Source: Rhizobium lentis (GTDB taxonomy: Bacteria; Pseudomonadota; Alphaproteobacteria; Rhizobiales; Rhizobiaceae). Taken from it: a stretch of 64,000 bases of DNA. The notes beneath the pieces were generated by a model, which saw only the letters and a list, made by a program, of their open reading frames with translations, did no database searches and had not been told where the DNA came from. The position numbers and the translations under genes are program-made. Location of the stretch: positions 496,001 to 560,000 of the forward strand of contig NZ_CP071455.1 in NCBI RefSeq assembly GCF_017352135.1, given 5' to 3'. How positions within the stretch are numbered: the first letter of the stretch is position 1; every line of letters begins with the position of its first letter. Of this stretch, positions 8,748 through 16,275 are shown one piece after another.

Positions 8748-10079
8748 CTATTTCGGTTCGCCTGGCAGCAACAAGAGTTCGAACATGTTGCCGTGCCGAG
8801 ATTTGGTACGCCTCAATGATCCCTTATGAAGCTCCGCGATCCGCTCAACGATTTTAAGCCCTATCCCGAGGCCTTCCGCATTCCGGGTTTGATGGACGAG
8901 ACTGCCGGGTTGGGCGTCCTGTCGATCTTCGACCTGGATACCGTATTCTCCCACCCTGACAATGATCTTCGTTGAATCCGGCGTATGACGAACCGCATTC
9001 TCGATCAGATTGCGAAGGGCGTCTTTCAATAGGGCTGGTGCGGCTCTGACAACTGCCGCCTCAACATGAGCGAACACCTCTAGCGAATGCTTGTTTTCGT
9101 AAACCCAAGGTGCAAGCTGCTCTGCCACGCCTGTACATAGGACGACGAGATCGACCTCTTCGAACGTGCTGTGATCGAACGTGTCCAGCCGCGCGAGCGC
9201 CGTCAGCTGGCTCACAAAATGCACGAGGTCGTCGAGATCAGCCTCGGCTTTCCGCGCCCTCGGATGGTCAATACGGCCGAGTTCGAGTTTGATGGCCGCA
9301 AGCGGTGTGCGCACTTCATGGGCGATGCCCGATGTCAGTATCCTTTGCGACAACATCAGCTCGCCAATCCGTTGGAACGCCCGGTTAACGGCCACCGCGA
9401 GATGGGCAATTTCTCGCGGCATTCCCTCGAAGGGCAAATGAGATCCGGAATCCATCGGATCGATAAGTTCGGCAGCATCGGCCGCTGCCTTCACAGGCTT
9501 CAGAGCACGGCGAACCGATATTAAGGTTGCCCCGAGAACAAGTCCGAGCAAGATGCTCATCGGCACGATCATGTGCTCGAGGATCTCGTTCCAAAAGACG
9601 CCGGAGGCGAGATTCTCAGGATCGCCCACGGTGGCGACATCAACCAGAATCCGCTGCTCGCCGATCTGGAAACCTCGACCTCCGACAAGCGTAAGCGGTT
9701 TCCCTGGCTTGATGGTGCGAAGCCAAAAATCCGGAGGATTGACCTCCGCGGGCAGGAAACGGCTTTCGCAGGCATCGTCGCAGGATTCGAAGATAAGGTG
9801 GCCGCGTCCGTCGCGAATGCGGGCGACATAGCCTGTCTGCGGATGGGCATAACGCCGGCCTACAGCTGCCGGCAGCCTGTAGGTAACGGCTCCGTCCCTG
9901 CCACCTACGCCCGAGGCAAGTCGCTCTGTTTCCTGCTCGACATATAGGCGGGAGAGTTCCCCGACGTTCCAATAATAGTCGGAGAAGACGACGGCGAGCT
10001 GGACCAGCATCGCGACCATGGCGAAGAAGGCGATCCTTCGCGTCAGAATGGCCGTCAAGGTGGGAGCCGATCGAATCAA
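8748..10079 (-). CDS. Membrane sensor histidine kinase
   Basis: A 443-residue two-component kinase. A membrane helix near residues 15-33 and a second near 168-190 flank a periplasmic sensor of about 130 residues. A linker, HisKA (GIAHEVRTPLAAIKLELGRI), an N-box (LRNLIENAVRHTP) and a GLGIGLKIVERIAELH box follow. The G1 box, normally DxGxG, reads VEDRQDAQPG and is not canonical, although the rest of the ATP lid is kept. Its ATG overlaps the response regulator stop by 4 bp. It ends an operon with cytochrome b561, PepSY and EF-hand proteins, suggesting it senses a periplasmic metal or redox cue (inference). Confidence 0.9.
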   Translation of the reverse strand: MIRSAPTLTAILTRRIAFFAMVAMLVQLAVVFSDYYWNVGELSRLYVEQETERLASGVGGRDGAVTYRLPAAVGRRYAHPQTGYVARIRDGRGHLIFESCDDACESRFLPAEVNPPDFWLRTIKPGKPLTLVGGRGFQIGEQRILVDVATVGDPENLASGVFWNEILEHMIVPMSILLGLVLGATLISVRRALKPVKAAADAAELIDPMDSGSHLPFEGMPREIAHLAVAVNRAFQRIGELMLSQRILTSGIAHEVRTPLAAIKLELGRIDHPRARKAEADLDDLVHFVSQLTALARLDTFDHSTFEEVDLVVLCTGVAEQLAPWVYENKHSLEVFAHVEAAVVRAAPALLKDALRNLIENAVRHTPDSTKIIVRVGEYGIQVEDRQDAQPGSLVHQTRNAEGLGIGLKIVERIAELHKGSLRRTKSRHGNMFELLLLPGEPK

Positions 10080-10753
10080 CCCCGTTCCTCGCGCAGCATG
10101 TAACCGACGCCTCTTACTGTTTCGATGACGGCATTGGCGGGATGTCCCTCGAGTTTCCGCCGGAGCCGGGAGACTGCCAGCTCAACGGCATTGCTGCTGC
10201 GCTCGTCGCCGAACTGGGAGAAGGCGTGTTCCATCTTGCGCTTGGAAACCACGTTCCCGCCATTGCGCATCAGCAGTTCGAGCAGCGACTTTTCCGATGG
10301 GGCGAGCGCCATTTCAATGCCGTGGCAGGTGACCTGGCGAGATGCCGTCTCAAACCTGACGTCGGCGAATTCCAGTGTCGGCATGGCTGTCACGGGCGAG
10401 CGCCGCATCAGTGCGCGAATCCGCGCGATCAGCTCGCCATTATTGAAGGGTTTGATCAAGTAGTCGTCGGCCCCGGCATCCAGCCCGGCGATCCGCTCGT
10501 CGACAGCCCCGCGTGCCGTCAGCACGAGCACCGGAATCTGCCGCTTCGCGAGACGCAAAGACTTCAACACGTCAAGGCCATCTTCGTCAGGCAGGCCAAG
10601 GTCAAGAAGAAGGAGATCGTAGCTTGTTCCATCAAGCGCGAGACGGCCTTCATTTGCAGTAGCAAAGGCATCCATGCGCCAGCCGGCCTCGCGGATGGCT
10701 TCGCAAAGAAGCTCGCGAAGCCGGGGGCTGTCTTCGATCAGAAGAATCCTCAT
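10076..10753 (-). CDS. OmpR/PhoB-family response regulator
   Basis: A 225-residue DNA-binding response regulator, partner of the overlapping downstream kinase. The receiver starts MRILLIEDSPRLRELL with phosphoacceptor Asp in LLLLDLGLPDEDG and the conserved Lys in YLIKPF. A winged-helix domain follows (SLLELLMRNGGNVVSKRKMEHAF, VSRLRRKLEG, IETVRGVGYML). The start at 10753 overlaps the cytochrome b561 stop as ATGA, implying translational coupling. A longer frame reaching 10891 only adds b561 coding sequence read out of frame. Confidence 0.93.
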   Translation of the reverse strand: MRILLIEDSPRLRELLCEAIREAGWRMDAFATANEGRLALDGTSYDLLLLDLGLPDEDGLDVLKSLRLAKRQIPVLVLTARGAVDERIAGLDAGADDYLIKPFNNGELIARIRALMRRSPVTAMPTLEFADVRFETASRQVTCHGIEMALAPSEKSLLELLMRNGGNVVSKRKMEHAFSQFGDERSSNAVELAVSRLRRKLEGHPANAVIETVRGVGYMLREERG

Positions 10754-11319
10754 GCTCTCTTTCGACCTGTCACCATCGACCAGACGAGATTTTCCCGATG
10801 TCTCCAGCTCTCGATCAATGCCGCCGCGGCATGGATGAAAGCCAGGACCATGATGCTGTTGGCGATGACACCGTGCATCTCCTCGAGCCATTTGTCGCCC
10901 CAGAAGGCATCAAGCGTCGTCATCCAGCCACTGACCGCGGTCATGGCAAGAAGTACCATGAGGCCCAGCATCATGATGGATGCCAGCGGATTATGACCGA
11001 TATAGCGTTGCTCGCTGCCATTGATCATACCGAAGATCTGCGCCCTCACCTTGCCGGGTGTCGGGAGAAAATCGCCGAACCGCGCATGCCTGGTTCCGAC
11101 GAACCCCCAGATGATCCGCACGACGACGGCCGTGGCAACGACATAGCCAGTCAAGCGGTGCCAATATTTCCCTTCGTCGAACACAAAAAGATTGAGGATG
11201 CAGGCCGTAACGACCGTCCAGTGAAACAGCCTGACAACCGGGTCCCAGACCTTGACAGTGGCGCTCGCAACCTGGGAGGGCCGGAGGCCCTCCTGCTTCT
11301 GCAACTCAACGGGCGCCAT
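10750..11319 (-). CDS. Cytochrome b561-family membrane protein
   Basis: A 189-residue di-haem b-type cytochrome with about four membrane helices. Likely haem-ligand histidines appear in RLFHWTVV, KYWHRLTGY and the late helices MHGVIANS and LAFIHAAAAL, as in the b561/Ni-Fe hydrogenase b-subunit family. Such proteins shuttle electrons between quinone and periplasmic partners. It is placed three bases after the PepSY gene and overlaps the response regulator by 4 bp, so electron transfer and signalling genes are made together. The true partner is not evident from sequence. Confidence 0.88.
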   Translation of the reverse strand: MAPVELQKQEGLRPSQVASATVKVWDPVVRLFHWTVVTACILNLFVFDEGKYWHRLTGYVVATAVVVRIIWGFVGTRHARFGDFLPTPGKVRAQIFGMINGSEQRYIGHNPLASIMMLGLMVLLAMTAVSGWMTTLDAFWGDKWLEEMHGVIANSIMVLAFIHAAAALIESWRHRENLVWSMVTGRKRA

Positions 11320-11321
11320 GG

Positions 11322-11588
11322 TCAGTCGCCTTTCTGGACGATTTCGCCGGACACCGGATTGAAATAAACTTCGGCGCGGTCTCCATCCTTGTCCTTGCCG
11401 TAGATCTCGTAGCAGCTTCCGGTGATCTCGAAGGTTTTTACCTTGTAACCCAGAGCGTCGATCTTTTCCTTCATGGCTTTTTCGGGCATCCACTTGGACT
11501 TCGGCTCCTTGGTGCAGCTTGGGCTGGCGATCGCCAGAGCGGGAGTTGCGGCCAGGATCATAAGGGCGGAGATAAGTTTCAACTTCAT
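11322..11588 (-). CDS. Periplasmic PepSY-domain small protein
   Basis: An 88-residue secreted protein with a signal peptide (MKLKLISALMILAATPALA, cleavage near 20-23) and one PepSY-type domain (YKVKTFEITGSCYEIYGKD ... AEVYFNPVSGEIV). Two cysteines (C25 and C59 by count) could form a disulfide in the periplasm. PepSY modules of this kind are frequent beside b561 cytochromes and two-component systems. It lies in the same operon, three bases upstream of the cytochrome start. Confidence 0.85.
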   Translation of the reverse strand: MKLKLISALMILAATPALAIASPSCTKEPKSKWMPEKAMKEKIDALGYKVKTFEITGSCYEIYGKDKDGDRAEVYFNPVSGEIVQKGD

Positions 11589-11591
11589 GGT

Positions 11592-11852
11592 TCAATCCTT
11601 TGCTGGTGCCTTCCAGAAGGCGACAGCGACTGGATAAAGGCCTGAACCTGTCTGTTTGCTGTCCGTGACACCATTCGAATTTGCGACAGGCCGAGACAGC
11701 CAGCCTGCGGGCAACGGTAATTTCCTGCCCATCGGATCGGCAACATAAAGCTGCGGCTGGGGGCACATCCGACGTACCTGCATCCGATTGCGGGGGTGCA
11801 ATCCGCAGCGAGAGCTCGCAGCAGAGCCGATCGCAAGCAGCGCCAGCAGCAC
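11592..11852 (-). CDS. Hypothetical small exported protein
   Basis: A GTG-started frame of 86 codons (VLLALLAIGSAASSRCGLHPRN...) has a hydrophobic N-terminus and a Pro/Tyr-rich body (CPQPQLYVADPMGRKLPLP). Its TGA is followed after three bases by the PepSY ATG, the spacing expected within an operon. The frame stays open upstream to the stop of the EF-hand gene with no ATG, so the start is uncertain and a lost start or frameshift is possible. I do not recognise the family. Its only support is open frame, hydrophobic lead and operon spacing. Confidence 0.42.
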   Translation of the reverse strand: MLLALLAIGSAASSRCGLHPRNRMQVRRMCPQPQLYVADPMGRKLPLPAGWLSRPVANSNGVTDSKQTGSGLYPVAVAFWKAPAKD

Positions 11853-11909
11853 TGCTGCCGCTGTAACGAGGCACCAATTGTTGGAGAACCCATTGTTTAC
11901 CGGTTCTGC

Positions 11910-12344
11910 CTATTGCCGCCAGAACGCCTGCATCTCCTCGGGCGTGACCTTGCCGTCTCTGTTGGCGTCCACGCTGTCGAAAATCCGCTTGTGGATGGCC
12001 GTCACCTCCTCGAAGGACAGGGCACCATCCCCGTCCGTGTCGGCGATTGCGAACATAATCTTCATCATCTGTCCGCGCATACCCATCGGCGGCATGCCGC
12101 CCATGATGCCGGGCTGCATCATCATACCTCGCCCCATCATGCCGCCGGGCATCATGCCGGAACCGGGCATGGTCTCCTGGCCCTGTCCGTTCATCTCCTC
12201 CGTTCCGGAGGGTGAGGCGCCTTGCGATGATTCCTCGGAATGATGCGGATCCGCACCATTAGTCTGTGCGACCGCGAATCCCGCAGCGCCGAGGGCGAGC
12301 GTCGCGGCGAGCGCCACAGCGTTTGGAAGTCTTGTCTTTCTCAT
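11910..12344 (-). CDS. Secreted Met-rich EF-hand protein
   Basis: A 144-residue periplasmic protein: signal peptide at 1-26 (ending AAGFAVAQ), a Gly/Met-rich segment at about 50-95 with repeated GMM, MMGRGMMMQPG and GGMPPMGM, then two EF-hand loops, DTDGDGALSFEE and DANRDGKVTPEE, both with intact Ca-binding positions. Methionine clusters commonly bind Cu(I)/Ag(I), and EF-hands bind Ca. It is the first gene of the operon leading to PepSY, b561 and the two-component pair. A metal-buffering or metal-sensing accessory role is inferred. Confidence 0.85.
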   Translation of the reverse strand: MRKTRLPNAVALAATLALGAAGFAVAQTNGADPHHSEESSQGASPSGTEEMNGQGQETMPGSGMMPGGMMGRGMMMQPGIMGGMPPMGMRGQMMKIMFAIADTDGDGALSFEEVTAIHKRIFDSVDANRDGKVTPEEMQAFWRQ

Positions 12345-12442
12345 GTCCTTCCCCTTTGGTTTAATCTGTCTACACGCCTGTTTCCGAATGGAGCAGCACG
12401 ATTTAAGATGAGCTTGCGCCCAAGTCCCCGCAGATTGCCCAA

Positions 12443-12703
12443 TCAGCCAAGACGTCGGCTGGTGAAGTTGAAGATTATAGCGATCAATCCTCCCGCGTAG
12501 CCGCCGAAGATGACGCTTTGAATCGTCCCGAGGGCCAGGCTTCGAAGATCAAAGCCGGTCAGGCCCGAAAAGAACTGCAGCCAGGGCCGATGCAGTCCCC
12601 AGTCGGGAGCCACGAAGCCGAGCACCATGCAGAGCAGGAATGAGATAGTGACGAAGGCGGCCAGTGTCGTGCCAAGCACCAGCACGGAGACATGAATCGG
12701 CAT
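12443..12703 (-). CDS. DUF5676-like small membrane protein
   Basis: An 86-residue membrane protein with a helix SVLVLGTTLAAFVTISFLLC, a Trp-containing loop (PDWGLHRPW) and a second hydrophobic region ending FGGYAGGLIAIIFNF. The pattern fits the DUF5676 family, small proteins often near metal or redox genes. The ATG at 12703 gives the usual family length, but the frame is open further upstream into a sulfite-exporter stub (12704-12832), so the gene may be expressed as a fusion. No clear ribosome-binding site precedes the internal ATG. Confidence 0.6.
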   Translation of the reverse strand: MPIHVSVLVLGTTLAAFVTISFLLCMVLGFVAPDWGLHRPWLQFFSGLTGFDLRSLALGTIQSVIFGGYAGGLIAIIFNFTSRRLG

Positions 12704-12832
12704 CGCAGAGTAGGTCGACGGTTGCGCATGCAGGGTAGATCCGCCTCCACCCAGGAGGCCGAGCATGAAGCCGACGAGGCCGCCGGAGCCGACTGCCGAA
12801 ACGATAGGATAGCTCACGCCCGTCGGCTCCAT
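12704..12832 (-). pseudogene. N-terminal stub of a TauE/SafE sulfite exporter
   Basis: About 33 codons read MEPTGVSYPIVSAVGSGG then LVGFMLGLLGGGGS, the typical TauE/SafE N-terminus, in which the Gly-rich turn is normally followed by about 220 more residues. After that turn the sequence changes to HAQPSTYSAMP and runs in frame into the DUF5676-like gene. Its ATG overlaps the end of the preceding YeeE gene by 19 bp, as an intact exporter gene would in blh operons. It is best read as a deletion scar. Confidence 0.62.
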
Positions 12833-13245
12833 ACTCTGTCATACAACATCATCCCGCCCAGCATCGCCACGACAAACAGGATTGTCCGAGGAAGACCCAT
12901 TGACAAAGATGCAATCGCCGGGCCTGGACAGAGGCCGCCGATCCCCCAGCCAAGACCGAACAAGACGGAGCCGATAACCAGCGGCGCGTCGACCCGATGG
13001 TTCGCCGGCACATGGAAGCTGTCGTCAAAGGCTGGATGCCGCATCCGCTTCATCACCTGCATGCCGATGGCCGCGACCGCAACTGCACCGCCAAGAACGA
13101 ATGCGAGGCTCGGATCCCAGGCGCCGAAGACGTCGAGGAAGCCCTGTATACGGACGGGGTTCAGCATACCGGACAAGGACAGTCCGAAGCCGAAGACAAC
13201 GCCCGAGGCAAGCGCCGCGACGAATTGGCAGATGTTCCTGTTCAT
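12814..13245 (-). CDS. YeeE/YedE-family membrane protein (second half)
   Basis: A 143-residue membrane protein, the C-terminal half of a split YeeE/YedE (TsuA-like) sulfur transporter. Signatures are SGVVFGFGLSLSGMLNPVRIQGFLD at the start and WGIGGLCPGPAIAS, with the conserved Cys of the GxCPGP motif. The family imports thiosulfate or related sulfane sulfur. ATG overlaps the upstream half by 4 bp, so the two halves are coupled and should assemble. It is part of the blh/bigR persulfide operon. Confidence 0.88.
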   Translation of the reverse strand: MNRNICQFVAALASGVVFGFGLSLSGMLNPVRIQGFLDVFGAWDPSLAFVLGGAVAVAAIGMQVMKRMRHPAFDDSFHVPANHRVDAPLVIGSVLFGLGWGIGGLCPGPAIASLSMGLPRTILFVVAMLGGMMLYDRVWSRRA

Positions 13246-13652
13246 AACCCAACACCTCGCAGAATTGCGACGGCGACCGCGCCGGCGGTCAGGAACGTGG
13301 CGACCGCCACCATCGATCGTATAGAAAGGCGGGCAAGCCCGAGCACGCCGTGTCCGCTGGTGCAGCCCGAGCCCATGCGTGAGCCGAAGCCGACAAGCAG
13401 CCCCGCCACGATGAGCAGCGGCCAACTGGCAGTGATCTGCACGACCGGCCAGCCGCCGAACAGGAGCAGATAGGCGAGCGGCCCTAGCAGCAGACCGAGC
13501 ACAAAGGCAAGGTTGGTCCTCAAGCCGATCCCCTGCGCGAGACGCCCGACGATCCCGCTGATCCCGGCAATCCGGCCGTTGAGGAGCACAAGCATGACGG
13601 CCGATGCGCCGATCAGCATGCCGCCGAGCAGAGATGGGAGATAGGCGCTCAT
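13242..13652 (-). CDS. YeeE/YedE-family membrane protein (first half)
   Basis: A 136-residue protein with about four helices, the N-terminal half of a split YeeE/YedE transporter. It carries GGMLIGASAVMLVLLNGRIAGISG and the family motif GSRMGSGCTSGHGVLGLARLS with a conserved Cys. It overlaps both neighbours by 4 bp. With the following half it should import a small sulfur species, or return it to the cytoplasm, for oxidation by Blh (known pathway logic; substrate inferred). Confidence 0.88.
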   Translation of the reverse strand: MSAYLPSLLGGMLIGASAVMLVLLNGRIAGISGIVGRLAQGIGLRTNLAFVLGLLLGPLAYLLLFGGWPVVQITASWPLLIVAGLLVGFGSRMGSGCTSGHGVLGLARLSIRSMVAVATFLTAGAVAVAILRGVGL

Positions 13653-13996
13653 TTTTCTTCCTTCGCACAGAAGATGTCATAGAGGGCGGCAACCAGTTGC
13701 GCGGCCTTTTCTTCCGTCAGACGGTAGAAAATCTGTTTCCCCTCCCGCCGCGTTTCGACGATGCCGGAGCCGCGCAGTACCGTCAGGTGCTGCGACAGAT
13801 GCGGCTGGTGAACGTCGACTTTCTCTTCAAGCTCCCCGACCGAATACTCGTCTTCCACCAGGGTGCAGACGATCATCAGACGCGCCGGATGGGACAGCGT
13901 TTTCAACAGGTTCGCCACCTCGCCCGCGCGGAGAGAAAGCTCCGCAGGAGACAGCCCAGCCTTCATCATTGCCTTCAGATCGGCGGTCATTCCCAT
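13649..13996 (-). CDS. bigR: ArsR-family persulfide-sensing repressor, BigR/SqrR-like
   Basis: A 115-residue winged-helix repressor. The HTH region is YSVGELEEKVDVHQPHLSQHLTVLRGSGIVETRREGK. Two cysteines, C44 (MIVCTL) and C110 (DIFCAK), sit where BigR and SqrR carry the cysteine pair that forms a disulfide or polysulfide bridge and releases DNA. It overlaps the end of blh by 10 bp and the first YeeE half by 4 bp. It should repress its own operon from the AT-rich dyad at 15303-15327 until sulfide or persulfide accumulates. Confidence 0.88.
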   Translation of the reverse strand: MGMTADLKAMMKAGLSPAELSLRAGEVANLLKTLSHPARLMIVCTLVEDEYSVGELEEKVDVHQPHLSQHLTVLRGSGIVETRREGKQIFYRLTEEKAAQLVAALYDIFCAKEEK

Positions 13997-15285
13997 GCTG
14001 CTCCCTGTAATGCATCGAGCGGAAACTTGAGGTAGCGCTTGCCGTTGGCTTCCGGCTCCGGCAGGCGCCCGCTGCGGATGTTTACCTGCAGGGCATGGAG
14101 GATGAGCTTCGGCATCGGCAGCGTCTTGTCGCGCTTCGTCCTGAGCGCCACGAATTCTTCTTCCGTCACGCCAGCAAGATGCGGGTTGAACTTCTTCTGA
14201 TCAGCCACGCTGCTTTCCCAGCGAGGAGCCCGCCCGCCTGGCTGGTAGTCGTGGCCGGTAAAGATCCGCGTCTCATCCGGAAGCGCGAGGATGTCCTGTA
14301 TCGACTTCCACAGGACGCGTGCGTCACCACCGGGGAAGTCTGCTCGTGCGGTCCCGCTGTCGGGCATGAAGAGCGTGTCGTGCACGAAGGCCGCATCGCC
14401 GACGACATAGGTGACGGAGGCGAGGGTGTGTCCCGGCGAGTACAGCACCTTGGCGTCGATGTAGCCGACCTTGAAGGTCTCACCATGGGCGAACAGCCGG
14501 TCCCATTGGGAACCATCGTTCGCGAGCTCTGGCCAGTTGTAAATGCCCTTCCACAGCTTCTGGACATCCACGACGTGCTCGCCGATGGCGGTTTTCGCCC
14601 CCGTCTTCTCCTTCAGATACTGCGCCGCCGAGAAGTGGTCGGCGTGCGGATGGGTGTCTAGGATCCATTCGACGGTCAGCCCCTGGTCGCGGACGTAGTC
14701 GAGGATCGCGTCGGCATTGACGGTCGCTGTCGCCCCTGACTTCTCGTCGAAGTCGAGCACAGGGTCGATGATGACGCACTTGCTGGTCGCGGGATCCGAC
14801 ACCACGTACTGAACGCTCCAGGTACGCTTGTCGAAAAAGCCCTTTACCTGCGGACGGTGCGCGCCCTGCTTCTCAAGCCAGCGTGCGGCAGCGCTGATGT
14901 CGTAGCCGCGGCTGCCTCCGAACTCGACGACCTCATCGGCAGACATGCGGCCGTCAAGGACCTCACCGATCAAGTAGAGGCTCAGCGAGCGAGTGCCGGT
15001 CTTGCAGTGGCCGAGCACAGGCCCGTCGGATTCATCGACCGCGCGCTGGAACGCACGCACGTCCGCCTCGGTGATCGTGCTGGCCGTGACCGGGATGAAC
15101 GCATAGGACAGGCCGCAGTGCTTCGCTTCCTGGCTTTCCGCTTGCGTGCCAGGCTGTGCAGGATCCTCGTCGTCCGGTCGGTTGTTGATGAGTGTCTTGA
15201 ATCCTTTGTCGCGGAGCGACTGGATGTCCTCAATGCTCGGCTGCGTCGAGACGGAAAGCTTCTCGGATATTGCTGTAATGGGCAT
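13987..15285 (-). CDS. blh: Bifunctional Blh/ETHE1-type persulfide dioxygenase with DUF442 domain
   Basis: A 432-residue fusion. Residues about 1-140 form the DUF442 (protein-phosphatase-like, rhodanese-like) domain with HCKTGTRS as active-site loop. Residues about 145-430 form a metallo-beta-lactamase persulfide dioxygenase with THPHADHFSA, the GHTLASVTYV region and FTGHDYQPGGR. It oxidises glutathione persulfide to sulfite. Its products would normally leave through a TauE-type exporter, which is truncated here. First gene of the operon; the AT-rich BigR-type dyad lies just upstream. Confidence 0.92.
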   Translation of the reverse strand: MPITAISEKLSVSTQPSIEDIQSLRDKGFKTLINNRPDDEDPAQPGTQAESQEAKHCGLSYAFIPVTASTITEADVRAFQRAVDESDGPVLGHCKTGTRSLSLYLIGEVLDGRMSADEVVEFGGSRGYDISAAARWLEKQGAHRPQVKGFFDKRTWSVQYVVSDPATSKCVIIDPVLDFDEKSGATATVNADAILDYVRDQGLTVEWILDTHPHADHFSAAQYLKEKTGAKTAIGEHVVDVQKLWKGIYNWPELANDGSQWDRLFAHGETFKVGYIDAKVLYSPGHTLASVTYVVGDAAFVHDTLFMPDSGTARADFPGGDARVLWKSIQDILALPDETRIFTGHDYQPGGRAPRWESSVADQKKFNPHLAGVTEEEFVALRTKRDKTLPMPKLILHALQVNIRSGRLPEPEANGKRYLKFPLDALQGAAWE

Positions 15286-15302
15286 GACTGGCTCCGCGCT
15301 TA

Positions 15303-15327
15303 TTATATACTATAATATAATATATAA
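15303..15327 (-). promoter_or_regulatory. AT-rich BigR-type operator in front of blh
   Basis: The arms TTATATA and TATATAA flank an 11-bp AT-only centre about 18 bp upstream of the blh ATG. Long A/T dyads of this kind are the known BigR targets in Agrobacterium and Xylella. The GC-rich surroundings make it stand out. Confidence 0.7.
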
Positions 15328-15344
15328 CGATATAAAACAAGATC

Positions 15345-15368
15345 AGGTATGCAACTCTGTGCATACCT
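15345..15368. repeat. Perfect 9-bp inverted repeat (AGGTATGCA / TGCATACCT)
   Basis: Two perfect 9-bp arms are separated by ACTCTG. No T-run follows on either strand, so it is more likely an operator than a terminator. It lies between the BigR dyad and the non-coding patch downstream; no recognisable gene uses it on the plus strand. Confidence 0.45.
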
Positions 15369-16275
15369 TGTGGCCGGACGCTCGAGGCGAAAGCTTCCAG
15401 TTCAAGGAACAGTCCTGGCGGCCACGGCGGATCGCCGGTGGCTGGTCCTGCCGGCTATCGTGACGGGGTTCTTTTCCAGCACGCCATCCGAGGGATGCTG
15501 AGCGCCGCTGCCGATCCTGCGTCGGCTGGCTTCCGGACTGACTATGCTTTGAAAACGCTCAGGGGCGTTTTTGAAGCCAAGGTTGGCGACAAGCTCGATG
15601 CCGTCCTGCGCTCCCCCGGGGTATCAGAAGAGGCGGCGCATGGCGGCAACGTCTATCGGTCGTCGTGAGATTTGGAGAAGCCTGGGCAACGCCCAAGAAC
15701 GGAACGTTGCCAATGGAACTGGGCCTTGCAGCTTCTCGGGGAAGACGTCCGATTTAGAACATGATTTTCGACGAACGACGGTGACAGCGCTCTCGCCATT
15801 TTTCTGACTGCCAATCGGCGTCCAACCGACGACCGTTAATGCAGTTGAAGGGATCAGAACCGAAGACCCGAAAACTTGTTACCTCACTATGGCACATTAT
15901 CTAGGAATCTTAGGAGCCTAGCCAGGCGGGGAATAACGGGAGTGCGGCCGATGGCAAATCGCTGGCGGCAATGACATGGATGTCCGTTCTCGCTGCCGAA
16001 GTTCAGGATCGGCGTTCGGCGGACAGTCGTCCACAGCGAGACGAAAATCCCAGACACTGATTAGAAAGATTGTACGTCGGCCTCGTGGCGACGGTGAAGC
16101 GCCTGCGGCAATATTTAAGAGGGGTCAATGCTGCGAATGTGTCGCCGTGAGGACCTTGTCATCTCTAAGCGAACTTCGACGAGCATCAACGCGCACAAAA
16201 ATTGTTCTTAGCTAATTCTTTCGCTTCCTTGCGATATCGATCTGCAACTTCAATTTCTTTTCCGCTGGTGAACCA
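15369..16275. other. About 0.9 kb without a recognisable gene
   Basis: Only short frames occur. The longest plausible one (GTG at 15438, stop at 15668, 76 codons, containing LFQHAIRGMLSAAADP) has no ribosome-binding site and no family I recognise. From about 15700 the sequence is less GC-rich than the flanks and has stops in all frames. It could be a decayed region at the border of an acquired segment. Confidence 0.5.

Noticed and set aside
15438..15668. GTG-started 76-codon frame in the 15.4-16.3 kb gap
   Set aside because: No ribosome-binding site or family; not enough to call a gene, though noted in the gap entry.
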